From a virus: 35,273 nucleotides of DNA. The first letter of the stretch is position 1. Every line of letters begins with the position of its first letter. The notes beneath the pieces were generated by a model, which worked only from the letters and a program-made list of their open reading frames with translations, made no database searches and was not told the DNA's origin. Shown one piece after another: positions 1 through 6,171 of this stretch. The DNA lies in the IMG/VR virus record IMGVR_UViG_3300042561_001029, positions 1 to 35,273 of that record, one strand, 5' to 3'. Position numbers and translations under genes: made by a program.

Positions 1-127
1 ACGGCGTCGTGGGATTACGAGTGTGGCGCGACGACCGACAGCGGGACGATTGATTTGTCCGGTCTGTGCGAAGATCCAGTTGTTGAGTACGACGACACGA
101 TCGATGCGGGCGGTTGTAGCGTTAGGA
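1..127. repeat. terminal direct repeat, left copy (circular-assembly overlap)
   Basis: These 127 bases are identical to the last 127 bases of the window. The cysteine-rich reading frame crossing the end stays in phase when the two copies are merged, so the molecule closes into a circle of 35,146 bp. A length of exactly 127 equals a common maximum k-mer of short-read assemblers, so the repeat is most simply an assembly overlap of a circular or circularly permuted genome, not a biological terminal repeat. Confidence 0.95.
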
Positions 128-486
128 TCATTTCCACGACATCGGCCGAAAACTGTTTGGCTTGCGACGAGGGGCCGTGCGACGATCCTGCCAACTGCGT
201 CACAGTCGATTGCTGCACGGAACCAGTACCAAAGACGTTGACTTTGACTCTTGTAGGCGGCACCCACGCAGGCACGTACACAATGACATGGGACGGCGTC
301 AGCGAATGGATCGCAGACCCAGCACCATTTACCGGCCGGTTATCATGCAACGATCCAACTTGGGAATTGGTGTTGGAACTTGAGACATACGGACACGACA
401 CTGCGAACTGTGACCCGTTCTCATTGACGTTTGACACCTCATTCCCGGTCTGGGACGTTGGTTCTGTTTCAGCGACCATATCATGA
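1..486 (+). CDS. cysteine-rich tail-region protein, C-terminal part (gene begins at 34643)
   Basis: This is the 3' part of a gene that starts at 34643 and crosses the artificial ends; joined across the 127-base overlap it encodes about 329 residues. The part here is in frame from base 1 and ends at TGA 484-486. It contains repeated cysteine pairs and single cysteines (for example LACDEGPC, VDCC) in a beta-rich, Thr/Asp-rich sequence, which looks like an extracellular or virion-surface protein stabilised by disulfides. I do not recognise a family. It follows the tape-measure and tail-tip genes and overlaps the next gene by ATGA, so a role at the tail tip is inferred from position only. Confidence 0.8.
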   Translation, partial: TASWDYECGATTDSGTIDLSGLCEDPVVEYDDTIDAGGCSVRIISTTSAENCLACDEGPCDDPANCVTVDCCTEPVPKTLTLTLVGGTHAGTYTMTWDGVSEWIADPAPFTGRLSCNDPTWELVLELETYGHDTANCDPFSLTFDTSFPVWDVGSVSATIS

Positions 487-737
487 GAACGCGAATCAAG
501 CGAATCAACGGCGTCGAAGTATCAAAACGCACTGTTGGCGTTCCAGTCCAAGTTTGCATCCACCGCGGCCCGCAGCTGCGGACGATCACCTCGGTCGTGT
601 GCAGTAAAAAGACAATCGACCTGCCAGTCTACTCCTGCGGGCTGTTCGGCGGTGAATGTGTCCACCGTAAAGTTTGCGAGCACCATGACCCGGCGATTCG
701 GGTTTGTGTTGGGTGTCTAAATCGGGCGGTCACTTAA
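483..737 (+). CDS. small cysteine-rich protein, end of tail operon
   Basis: This is an 84-residue protein. Its ATG overlaps the stop of the preceding cysteine-rich gene (ATGA at 483-486), which supports translational coupling. It has eight cysteines with a spacing that suggests knuckles or disulfides (VCIHR, VVCSKK, YSCGLFGGEC, KVCEHH, VCVGC) and several histidines, so metal binding is also possible. No family is recognised. It is the last rightward gene before the attachment-site region and the oppositely oriented integrase. It may be a structural partner of the preceding protein or a small zinc-binding virion accessory protein; neither role is shown by the sequence. Confidence 0.7.
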   Translation: MRTRIKRINGVEVSKRTVGVPVQVCIHRGPQLRTITSVVCSKKTIDLPVYSCGLFGGECVHRKVCEHHDPAIRVCVGCLNRAVT

Positions 738-747
738 GCACCCCAAC

Positions 748-765
748 CTGTCACTAAACTGTCAC
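748..765. repeat. candidate integrase arm-type sites, left pair
   Basis: CTGTCAC occurs at 748-754 and again at 759-765, separated by TAAA. A second, nearly identical pair lies at 931-949 on the other side of the tRNA-like core. Pairs of short direct repeats on both sides of a core are the known layout of arm sites bound by the N-terminal domain of lambda-type integrases. The binding itself is inferred. Confidence 0.5.
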
Positions 766-783
766 CGTAGCCCCAAAAAAGAG

Positions 784-840
784 CGGAAGGCACGGGAATC
801 GAACCCGCAACCCCTTGCGGGGCACTTCATTTCCAATCTA
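784..840 (-). other. attP: putative attP core: 3' half of a class II tRNA (serine-like)
   Basis: Read on the minus strand, this stretch has an anticodon-loop-like TTGGAAA (830-836, GGA anticodon in tRNA-Ser position), a variable arm CCCC-GCAA-GGGG, and a T arm GCGGG/TTCGATT/CCCGT (792-808). It ends with an acceptor strand GCCTTCC plus a G discriminator (784-791). No D arm or 5' acceptor strand is present, so it is not a full tRNA gene. Tyrosine integrases often use tRNA 3' ends, and the integrase gene ends 26 bp away. I infer that insertion here restores a host tRNA-Ser 3' end. The exact crossover limits cannot be seen without the host sequence. Confidence 0.75.
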
Positions 841-865
841 GTCCTAGGGTCTTTTGGCGACCGTC

Positions 866-1987
866 TCAGCGTTTTTTGCCCTGTTTTCCAGGGGTCGGCG
901 AGCTGGAAGACTCCGATTTGTGGCGCGGATCTGTCACTAAAGCTGTCACTGGTGCCCACACCGAGGCCGCGATCTGATCGATGTCGGCCTGCACGTAGTA
1001 CCGCAGGGTCGTCTCGATGCTGCTGTGTCGCATGATCGTCTTGAGCACGATCGGGTGGACCCGAAGTGACCATCGTTGGCCAAACGTGCGGCGCAGGTCG
1101 TGGGCCGAGGCGTGCTTGGTCGGGCTGACGCGGATTCCCGCAGCAACGCCGTAACCCGAGATCCGTTTGGCGACTGTGCTGGTCACCATACCCAGCGGGA
1201 ACACAAATTTTGTTGTTGGACCACAAATCTTTTTGCACAGCCGGTAGAAGTCCGGGCAGATCGGGACCGATTCAATCTTCTTATTTTTCTGGGTAGAAAA
1301 GCGAATCACCGGCGGCGAGGCTTGCAGATCCAGATGGACCGGCCCACCATCACAGCGCAGGGTCAGGGCCTCGGAGAGTCGCAGACCAGAGAGCCATAGG
1401 CCTTTGAGCAGATCAACCATCTTGGGCCGCAGCTCGGCCTGCGGCTCGGTGTCCACTGCGCGGAGCAACCTTGCCATTTCCCAAATCGTCAACGGTCGAC
1501 CACGGGACCGGGACGATTCTGGCATCACGACCTGGGGGACTGATTGGAGCATGCCCATCTTGGCCGCCCAGGATAGCGCAGAACGCACGCAGCGAAGATT
1601 CGAGGCAACAGAGGCGTCTCGCAGCCCGGACGCACGCAGCGACGCAGCCCAGCGGCTTAGCACGCTGCTGGTGATCTCGCGGATAGACTTCGGCGAACCG
1701 ATGTCCCGCTCAAATCGGCTCATCGCGTAGTCGAAGTTTTCGGCCGTGGATTCGCGTTTGGTCGCTAGGTGCTCGCGAGCGAACCGCTCCCGGAACTTGG
1801 TCCATGAAATTCCATCAACCGCGCCCTCGGCCATGAGCTGGGCCTCGAGCTTGACGGCGGCCCGTTCCGCTTCTCGTCGACTGGTCGTGTCCAAAAACTT
1901 CCGTCGCCTGCGACCGGACAGCGGTTCAGTCCAGGAAAGGACCAGGCCACGGCGCGAGGCGTCGGTCTGGATGTGAACGCGGATCAT
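866..1987 (-). CDS. int: tyrosine recombinase / phage integrase
   Basis: This is a 373-residue site-specific recombinase that would insert the phage genome into, and excise it from, the host chromosome. The N-terminal part has basic arm-binding and core-binding (SAM-like) regions. The C-terminal catalytic domain shows the arginine in SGLRLSEALTLR (near residue 200), HDLRRTF (near 296), the histidine in MRHSS (near 320) and the nucleophile region LRYY (near 329), so it looks intact. A longer frame opens at GTG 2041, but ATG 1987 is preferred because it overlaps the stop of a 46-residue upstream gene (ATGA). The Ser/Lys-rich tail after the tyrosine is unusually long (about 43 residues), and its coding DNA holds one of the CTGTCAC pairs. 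It lies next to the tRNA-derived attP and is transcribed against the tail genes. Confidence 0.95.
   Translation of the reverse strand: MIRVHIQTDASRRGLVLSWTEPLSGRRRRKFLDTTSRREAERAAVKLEAQLMAEGAVDGISWTKFRERFAREHLATKRESTAENFDYAMSRFERDIGSPKSIREITSSVLSRWAASLRASGLRDASVASNLRCVRSALSWAAKMGMLQSVPQVVMPESSRSRGRPLTIWEMARLLRAVDTEPQAELRPKMVDLLKGLWLSGLRLSEALTLRCDGGPVHLDLQASPPVIRFSTQKNKKIESVPICPDFYRLCKKICGPTTKFVFPLGMVTSTVAKRISGYGVAAGIRVSPTKHASAHDLRRTFGQRWSLRVHPIVLKTIMRHSSIETTLRYYVQADIDQIAASVWAPVTALVTDPRHKSESSSSPTPGKQGKKR
931..949. repeat. candidate integrase arm-type sites, right pair
   Basis: CTGTCAC at 931-937 and 943-949, separated by TAAAG, lies inside the 3' end of the integrase gene. It matches the pair at 748-765 on the far side of the tRNA-derived core. 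The match across a coding/non-coding boundary suggests a DNA-level role. Confidence 0.5.
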
Positions 1988-2124
1988 TGGGCCTTGCGTT
2001 CCTCGTACGATTCCTGCGCCCCGTCCGATGCGTCGAGCCACTCCTGAAACGTGGGCTCACGCACCGGCCGCGGCTCAGGCTCTCGGCATTCGGCCAGGAG
2101 GACAATCAGCCAAGCGATTCGCAT
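1984..2124 (-). CDS. 46-residue peptide coupled to integrase
   Basis: This short gene starts at ATG 2124 and ends at TGA 1984-1986, overlapping the integrase ATG by ATGA and overlapping the end of the upstream 153-residue gene. The peptide begins MRIAWLIVLLAEC, a short hydrophobic segment ending in a cysteine, followed by a charged, proline-rich tail ending EERKAQ. The start could resemble a lipoprotein signal, but the length is marginal. The double overlap is the main evidence that it is translated; it also decides the integrase start. No family is recognised. Confidence 0.5.
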   Translation of the reverse strand: MRIAWLIVLLAECREPEPRPVREPTFQEWLDASDGAQESYEERKAQ

Positions 2125-2567
2125 GTGATCACCTCTCCATCATCGGACAGCACCGCCAGGCGAAACTCGCCCATGTCGGTGGTTTGGTGTTTGTTCAAGT
2201 ACCGCACTAGTCGCTGGCGGTCTGGGATCGTCGGACCGTAGTTCGTTTTCAGCAACTCCTGCAAGTCGCAACCGTGGTAAATACCGATCCGCAGTGGCGT
2301 CTCGCGAAACCAGTCGGCCATCGACCGGTGGTACACGCTCCGCAACTGCCCCTGATCCAGATCACGGACTCGGAGTAAGTACCGCGAGCGACGCGTCATT
2401 GGCCGGCGCAGAAACTCGGCCACGGAAATTGGATCGCTGGCAAGATCCCTAATCTTCAAAATCTCGAATCGACGCGGTTCCCACCTTGGGAACTCCACTG
2501 AAACGTGGGTCGTGAACGGGTAGTAGGTGTCGAGAAAAGAGGGTAGGCAAAGATTGTTTGGCCGCAT
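2106..2567 (-). CDS. hypothetical protein in integrase operon
   Basis: This is a 153-residue protein whose start is preceded by GGAG about nine bases upstream on the minus strand. It is rich in Arg and aromatic residues (for example SRYLLRVRDLDQGQL, YHRSMADWF, YLNKHQTTDMG) and has no signal peptide or membrane segment. Its end overlaps the 46-residue gene that in turn overlaps the integrase, so the three are probably expressed together. I do not recognise a domain. By position it could be a recombination accessory or a superinfection or lysogeny function, but nothing in the sequence proves this. Confidence 0.65.
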   Translation of the reverse strand: MRPNNLCLPSFLDTYYPFTTHVSVEFPRWEPRRFEILKIRDLASDPISVAEFLRRPMTRRSRYLLRVRDLDQGQLRSVYHRSMADWFRETPLRIGIYHGCDLQELLKTNYGPTIPDRQRLVRYLNKHQTTDMGEFRLAVLSDDGEVITCESLG

Positions 2568-2649
2568 TATTTGTGCTCCAGGAAAATGGTTTCCGTCCGT
2601 GTTTGTTTAACTCCTGCGACCAGTTTCCAGGCTTGATTGACTCGTTTGG

Positions 2650-2853
2650 TCAATTTTCGTTTTTCCCTTTGGATAAAGCGCCAACGGCGAACAAAACTAT
2701 TCCAGTGAAGCATACAAAACCGCCAATAGTTTTCAGCGTCGACACGGTCGAATCATTAGCTACATCGATTGGTAAATTCAATTGCGTGACGACCAGCCCA
2801 ACTAAAGCCAGAAGCAAACCGAACACCACAAAAAGGGCAGATTTTACGGTCAT
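2650..2853 (-). CDS. small two-pass membrane protein
   Basis: This protein has 67 residues with two clear hydrophobic helices: one near the N terminus (ALFVVFGLLLALVGLVV) and one near the C terminus (IGGFVCFTGIVLFAVGAL). They are joined by a polar loop, and the protein ends with a lysine-rich tail. I chose ATG 2853 because it lies 19 bp after the preceding gene's stop and has AGGAG ten bases upstream; a frame extended to 2919 would overlap that gene. It is in the leftward (lysogeny-side) operon, where small membrane proteins often act in superinfection exclusion. That role is inferred. The region is visibly richer in A+T than the structural genes. Confidence 0.65.
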   Translation of the reverse strand: MTVKSALFVVFGLLLALVGLVVTQLNLPIDVANDSTVSTLKTIGGFVCFTGIVLFAVGALSKGKNEN

Positions 2854-2872
2854 GTCTCCGAAACTCCTAATT

Positions 2873-3262
2873 TCAGGATTTGCGTTTTTTTGTTTTCTTG
2901 CTGTATTTAGCGATTTCACGGTCTCCTTGATCTTCGCTTTTTGCTTGAGATTCTAGCAATCCGTGCAACGCGTCGTCAGTAATTCTCGGACGGCCGGCAA
3001 TTTTCTTGGACGCTAAAATTCCTCGCTCAATCGCTTGATTTTCCGAAAGATGACCATCGCGAATATTTCGGCGTATTCTTTGAAAGCACTTTCGATGCAC
3101 TCCGCGAAGATGATCTGCTCCGTCCAATGGCTTACCACAATTCAAGCAAATGCCCTTTGAAAGCAATTGTTTTGCTTCCTCTGGCATGTCCGATTCTCCA
3201 CTGTCGATTGCCGCCAAAACTTCCTGAAGGATTGCAATGGCCGCTTTTATTTGTTCTCGCAT
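2873..3262 (-). CDS. CxxC...HxxC zinc-finger-like protein, leftward member of a divergent paralogous pair
   Basis: It has up to 129 residues. The core has a CLNC knuckle followed by HRKC, then a basic helix-like stretch (FQRIRRNIRDG), then GILASKKIAGRPRI and a lysine-rich tail. The same order of motifs is found in the divergently transcribed protein at 3478-3741, so the two are paralogues. The start is uncertain. ATG 3262 gives an extra N-terminal helix but has no clear ribosome binding site, whereas ATG 3187 has GGAG seven bases upstream and gives about 104 residues, closer to the partner. It heads the leftward operon that leads to the integrase, the position of a lysogeny repressor. No classical helix-turn-helix repressor is seen nearby. 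DNA binding is inferred from basic residues and context. Confidence 0.7.
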   Translation of the reverse strand: MREQIKAAIAILQEVLAAIDSGESDMPEEAKQLLSKGICLNCGKPLDGADHLRGVHRKCFQRIRRNIRDGHLSENQAIERGILASKKIAGRPRITDDALHGLLESQAKSEDQGDREIAKYSKKTKKRKS

Positions 3263-3477
3263 ATACGCATTTTGAAAATATTTTCCACAAACGCAAGTCC
3301 TTAAATGCCAATACTTTACGAGTTTTTTAGCTGTTTCAAGCTATCAAAATCCGTATGATACCTATTTCCATACGTCGAATGAGCCGATAGAATACTTCAA
3401 GGGCAATGACACATGGATGGTTTCAGTTCTTTTGAACGTGAGGTTGTCCAGTGCATATTTTCATTAGAGGGAATGTC
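3263..3477. promoter_or_regulatory. divergent control region between the paralogous finger proteins
   Basis: This is an A+T-rich gene-free stretch with no long frame. Two inverted repeats stand out: TAGCT-N6-AGCTA at 3328-3343 and CGTATG-N11-CATACG at 3352-3374, with a further ATACG half site at 3263-3267 next to the leftward ATG. For the rightward gene a -35-like TTGAAC (3432-3437) and a -10-like CATATT or TATTTT (3454-3461) fit a promoter just before the ribosome site AGAGGG (3466-3471). The leftward promoter is not clear to me. By layout this is the operator region of the lysis/lysogeny switch. Confidence 0.5.
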
Positions 3478-3741
3478 ATGGCAAAGATTTCAGCAAAGGG
3501 ATTAAAGCGGCTGAAACACTGCGCGATTAATGGTCTTTGCACCGTATGTCTAGAAAAACTGTCGCCTGGAGATTTGGTGCGACGTGGTGCTCACTCATCC
3601 TGTTACCAAAGGGTTTTGAGGATGATTCGAACCGGAAATTATGACGCAAAAAAGGTCGTTGAAGATGGCGTGTTGCGTGAGCAAAACCAAGCGGGCCGAC
3701 CGGCCAAGATTGTCGCCGAACTGCCGGAGGCGATTAAATGA
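3478..3741 (+). CDS. CxxC...HxxC zinc-finger-like protein, rightward member of the pair
   Basis: This is an 87-residue basic protein starting at ATG 3478 with AGAGGG six bases upstream (a frame from GTG 3451 is less likely). It shows GLCTVC, then RRGAHSSC, a YQRVLRMIRTGN helix, GVLREQNQAGRP and a short C-terminal tail. This is the same architecture as the leftward protein that starts 216 bp away in the opposite direction. It is the first gene of the rightward early operon, the place that Cro holds in lambda. The next gene overlaps its stop by ATGA. The four Cys/His ligands suggest one bound zinc. A role as transcriptional regulator is inferred from the divergent arrangement and basic character, not from a known family. 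Confidence 0.7.
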   Translation: MAKISAKGLKRLKHCAINGLCTVCLEKLSPGDLVRRGAHSSCYQRVLRMIRTGNYDAKKVVEDGVLREQNQAGRPAKIVAELPEAIK

Positions 3742-3869
3742 ACCTCGACCTAATCTCAATCGTTCGCTTGACCGGCAACGACTTCATTGACGTTGCGATC
3801 CTGCAATTGGCGGCTGTCGCGATCGCTTTCGTTTACGCGGAGATTTTGACGCGGAGGGCACAGCGATGA
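3738..3869 (+). CDS. 43-residue single-pass membrane peptide
   Basis: This small gene overlaps its upstream neighbour by ATGA (3738-3741) and its downstream neighbour by ATGA (3866-3869). It codes for about 43 residues with a central hydrophobic helix (VAILQLAAVAIAFVYAEIL) and a basic tail TRRAQR, which predicts a single membrane span with the C terminus inside. It is too short for family recognition. The overlaps on both sides are the main support for translation. Confidence 0.55.
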   Translation: MNLDLISIVRLTGNDFIDVAILQLAAVAIAFVYAEILTRRAQR

Positions 3870-4114
3870 TTCAGGCGGACGCGATGTACACGACCGGCGA
3901 TTTGCGGCGAATCGGCTTGGGCACAACGATGCTTGGCCGGGCTCGCAGGGCTGGAGTCAGTGCCGTGCGAGTCGGCAAGTCTGATTGGTACTACGGGCGA
4001 GACCTGATCGCCTGGATGAAGGACATGGACCGCAGCGCAAGTGATTGCGAAGTGGCAGCGGTTGCCACGGCGGGAACGGATTCGGGGCATGATGCCCCAT
4101 TTTTCAAGGAGTGA
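3866..4114 (+). CDS. excisionase-like / MerR-type helix-turn-helix protein
   Basis: The protein has 82 residues. The N-terminal 55 residues read as a winged helix-turn-helix of the excisionase/MlrA type: YTTGDLRRIGLGTTMLGRA, then a turn with RVGKSDWYYGRDLIAWM, the usual recognition helix, wing and closing helix. The C-terminal third is low in structure. It is in the early rightward operon, opposite in direction to the integrase, so it could act as a recombination directionality factor (Xis) or as a small repressor. The family resemblance is good, but the specific role is inferred. CsrA follows with translational coupling. Confidence 0.65.
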   Translation: MIQADAMYTTGDLRRIGLGTTMLGRARRAGVSAVRVGKSDWYYGRDLIAWMKDMDRSASDCEVAAVATAGTDSGHDAPFFKE

Positions 4115-4119
4115 TGGAA

Positions 4120-4320
4120 GTGTTGATTCTGAAAAGGAATGTGGACGAGCGAGTGATTGTCGAGATTGGAGGACAGCAGGTCGAGGTGATGGTGACGGCA
4201 GTAGGTCATGGGGTCGTTAGCCTGGGGTTTGCCGCCCCGAAATCGGTCACGATCCACCGTGAGGAAGTGTATCGCGAGATACACGAGAAGAAACAAACGG
4301 ACGTTCCGTTTGAAGCCTAA
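4120..4320 (+). CDS. csrA: CsrA/RsmA-type RNA-binding translational regulator
   Basis: It has 66 residues from GTG 4120, giving the canonical N terminus MLILKR. AAGGAG lies eight bases upstream; the in-frame GTG 4111 and ATG 4114 are too close to it. The fold-defining segments are present: MLILKR with the RNA-contacting Leu4/Arg6, and GFAAPKSVTIHREEVY with the key arginine of HRE (Arg47, equivalent to Arg44 in E. coli). CsrA dimers bind GGA in RNA loops and block or activate translation and decay of target mRNAs. Six GGA triplets lie between 4108 and 4173, one of them in the ribosome site, so autoregulation is plausible. A CsrA in a phage early operon could redirect host translation or time phage genes. 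Confidence 0.92.
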   Translation: MLILKRNVDERVIVEIGGQQVEVMVTAVGHGVVSLGFAAPKSVTIHREEVYREIHEKKQTDVPFEA

Positions 4321-4326
4321 CAAAAA

Positions 4327-4354
4327 GGGCCTGCCGGTGAGAACGGTCAGGCCC
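4327..4354 (+). promoter_or_regulatory. strong hairpin between csrA and the ATPase gene
   Basis: GGGCCTG (4327-4333) pairs perfectly with CAGGCCC (4348-4354), with an inner CCG/CGG extension and a small loop. No U-tract follows, so it is not a normal intrinsic terminator. It ends 18 bases before the next ATG and could be a processing or attenuation element, or a structure that modulates the next start. Confidence 0.5.
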
Positions 4355-4372
4355 GAAACCAAAGGGAACAAA

Positions 4373-5890
4373 ATGAGTATTGCAGTTGAAAACGAAAAGT
4401 CAATCACGCTCGATCACGTTGGCCCGATCGAGCACCTTGAGATCCCAATCCCAGCAGGTGGCGGAGTCGTTGTGCTCCGCGGTGAATGCGGCCAAGGCAA
4501 GAGTCACGCGATCAAGAGCGTCGCGGCCCTGCGAGACAATGGCGCACGCAACGAGCTGCGACCGACCGACGGTTGGCCAAGCGGCACCATTGAGGGCCTG
4601 GGTGTGACCGTACGGCTGGGTCGTCGCAATACGGCTCGCGGGGAGTTGGTCTGCGAGTCGCTCGATTCCGGCGTTGATCCGTCGGTCCTAGTCGATCCAG
4701 GCCTCAAGGATCCAATCAAGGCGGACAGCAAGCGACTGGCGACACTGGTGCAGCTTGCAGCGATCCAAGTACCGACCGAGCGATGGGTGCAGCAGTGCGA
4801 CCGGTTCGCGGATTCGATCGCGGTCAAGGATCTGGTCTCGGACAACCCAGTCGAGACGGCTGATCGGATTCGAAGGCGGTTGCATGAGTTCGCGCTGAGC
4901 CAGGAGAAGATCGGCGAGTCGCAAGTGGGCGAAGCTGCGACGTTGGCCAAGAGCGTGGCGGATGTGGATGTGAAAGCCGACTGCGATCCGGTGGCACAAG
5001 CGGCGATCATCGACGCGGCTAATACAGCGCTGGCCGAGGCCAAGGCCAAGCAAGCGGCGTTTGCATCTGCTGCCCAGGCGTACAGTGCTGCCAAGGCGAA
5101 GTTGGCGGACACGAAGGCTGGACTCAAGAGCGTGGTGGAGTGCGAAGGTCACTTGGCACTGGCGATTGTGACGCACGAAAGGGCTTGGTCGGAACTGTCG
5201 TCTGTGTCAAGCCAGTTGCAATCTCTTGAGCGTCAAGTCGAGGCAATGCGGGGTATCGTGCAATCCGCCAAGACTGAAGCTGATCGCAAAGCTGAAGCGA
5301 TCAAAGATGCTGAGCACAATCTGCAAACCGCTCGCTCTCAACACGCGGACATCGCCGATCTCGAAAAACTCGTCCGCGCTCAACTCCCGGATCACGTCCC
5401 GGACGAAGTGATCGCGGATCTATTTGCCAGACGGTCTCAAGCCCTCGAAGCGGCCAAACAAGGGGAGGTCGTTCGTCGTGCGAAAGAGACGCTGGCCAAG
5501 GCCGAGGCTCTGGCCGCCAAAGGCAATGCCACTCTGGCCGAGGCCGAAGCGATCCGCACGATCGCACGCTCTACCGATCAAGTGCTCGAGCAAGCTCTGG
5601 TCGATGCCGGCTATGACACGATCCGAGTGCTCGACGGTCGTCTGTGTGTCATTAGCGAACGAGGACACGAGCCAGTGTCGGAGCTGTCTACAGGCGAGCG
5701 TTGGGAGCTGGCCCTGGACATTGCCGCGCGGTCTCTGCCGTCGGGTGGTTTGTTGTCCGTGCATCAAGAGGGATGGCAAGCTCTGGATCCGTCGCTGCGG
5801 TCTCGAGTGGCTGGGATGGCGAAGGCTCGTGGGCTTGTGATCATTACGGCAGAGGTTGGTGTTGGGGCTCTGCGGGCGGAGGTGCTGTGA
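4373..5890 (+). CDS. SbcC/SMC-like coiled-coil ATPase
   Basis: This is a 505-residue protein from ATG 4373 (GGGAA ribosome site). The N terminus has a Walker A loop, GECGQGKS (residues 37-44). A long Ala/Glu/Lys-rich coiled coil fills roughly 200-420, and the C-terminal lobe holds an ABC signature ELSTGE (437-442). This is the head-coil-head order of SbcC, RecN and AAA_23 proteins, but the coil is short. A normal Walker B Asp-Glu is not evident; the place is taken by LLSVHQEGW, so ATP hydrolysis may be weak or use other residues. No Mre11/SbcD-type nuclease is adjacent. It is in the recombination operon, so DNA-end processing or scaffolding is the likely area of function. Confidence 0.75.
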   Translation: MSIAVENEKSITLDHVGPIEHLEIPIPAGGGVVVLRGECGQGKSHAIKSVAALRDNGARNELRPTDGWPSGTIEGLGVTVRLGRRNTARGELVCESLDSGVDPSVLVDPGLKDPIKADSKRLATLVQLAAIQVPTERWVQQCDRFADSIAVKDLVSDNPVETADRIRRRLHEFALSQEKIGESQVGEAATLAKSVADVDVKADCDPVAQAAIIDAANTALAEAKAKQAAFASAAQAYSAAKAKLADTKAGLKSVVECEGHLALAIVTHERAWSELSSVSSQLQSLERQVEAMRGIVQSAKTEADRKAEAIKDAEHNLQTARSQHADIADLEKLVRAQLPDHVPDEVIADLFARRSQALEAAKQGEVVRRAKETLAKAEALAAKGNATLAEAEAIRTIARSTDQVLEQALVDAGYDTIRVLDGRLCVISERGHEPVSELSTGERWELALDIAARSLPSGGLLSVHQEGWQALDPSLRSRVAGMAKARGLVIITAEVGVGALRAEVL

Positions 5891-6171
5891 TGAATTCAGA
5901 GCGTGAGTTCGGGACGCTGATAGCGGACGAGTTCTACCGCGAAATGGAAGAAAAACGGATGCGAGTCTGTGGCCATTGGCTGTTTAGCGATGACTCACGT
6001 GCTGGGTTTGTCGTTCGGCTTGCTGAGCTACTTGGAGTCAAGACTGATGGAATGGTGGATACGCCTTCGGTGCCCCAAATGGATGGACGAACAGGCATCG
6101 TTTCGGTGCCTGAAAATCTTCCTCAAAGGGGCGCTGCGGAAGTGGGGTTTTCAATGCGAGGACATTCGTGA
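5890..6171 (+). CDS. hypothetical early protein
   Basis: It has 93 residues, starting with ATG at 5890 that overlaps the ATPase stop (TGATG). The N-terminal half is acidic and helical (FGTLIADEFYREMEEKR), followed by GHWLFSDDSRAGFVVRLAEL, and the C-terminal part is rich in Pro, Gly and Val. No family is recognised. The next gene's start overlaps its stop. An alternative frame opens at 5969 over much of this region, but this frame is preferred for its tight coupling on both sides. Confidence 0.6.
   Translation: MNSEREFGTLIADEFYREMEEKRMRVCGHWLFSDDSRAGFVVRLAELLGVKTDGMVDTPSVPQMDGRTGIVSVPENLPQRGAAEVGFSMRGHS

Noticed and set aside
784-866. Complete tRNA gene on the minus strand
   Set aside because: Only the anticodon-loop-like part, variable arm, T arm and 3' acceptor strand are present. 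No D arm or matching 5' acceptor strand (GGAAGGC) is found upstream, so it is read as an attachment site.
1076-1976. Several plus-strand frames opposite the integrase
   Set aside because: They are antisense shadows; the integrase reading frame has all catalytic residues.
2558-2956. 132-residue plus-strand frame opposite the membrane protein
   Set aside because: Phe/Ser/Thr-rich antisense of a two-helix membrane protein; the minus-strand gene fits the operon and spacing better.
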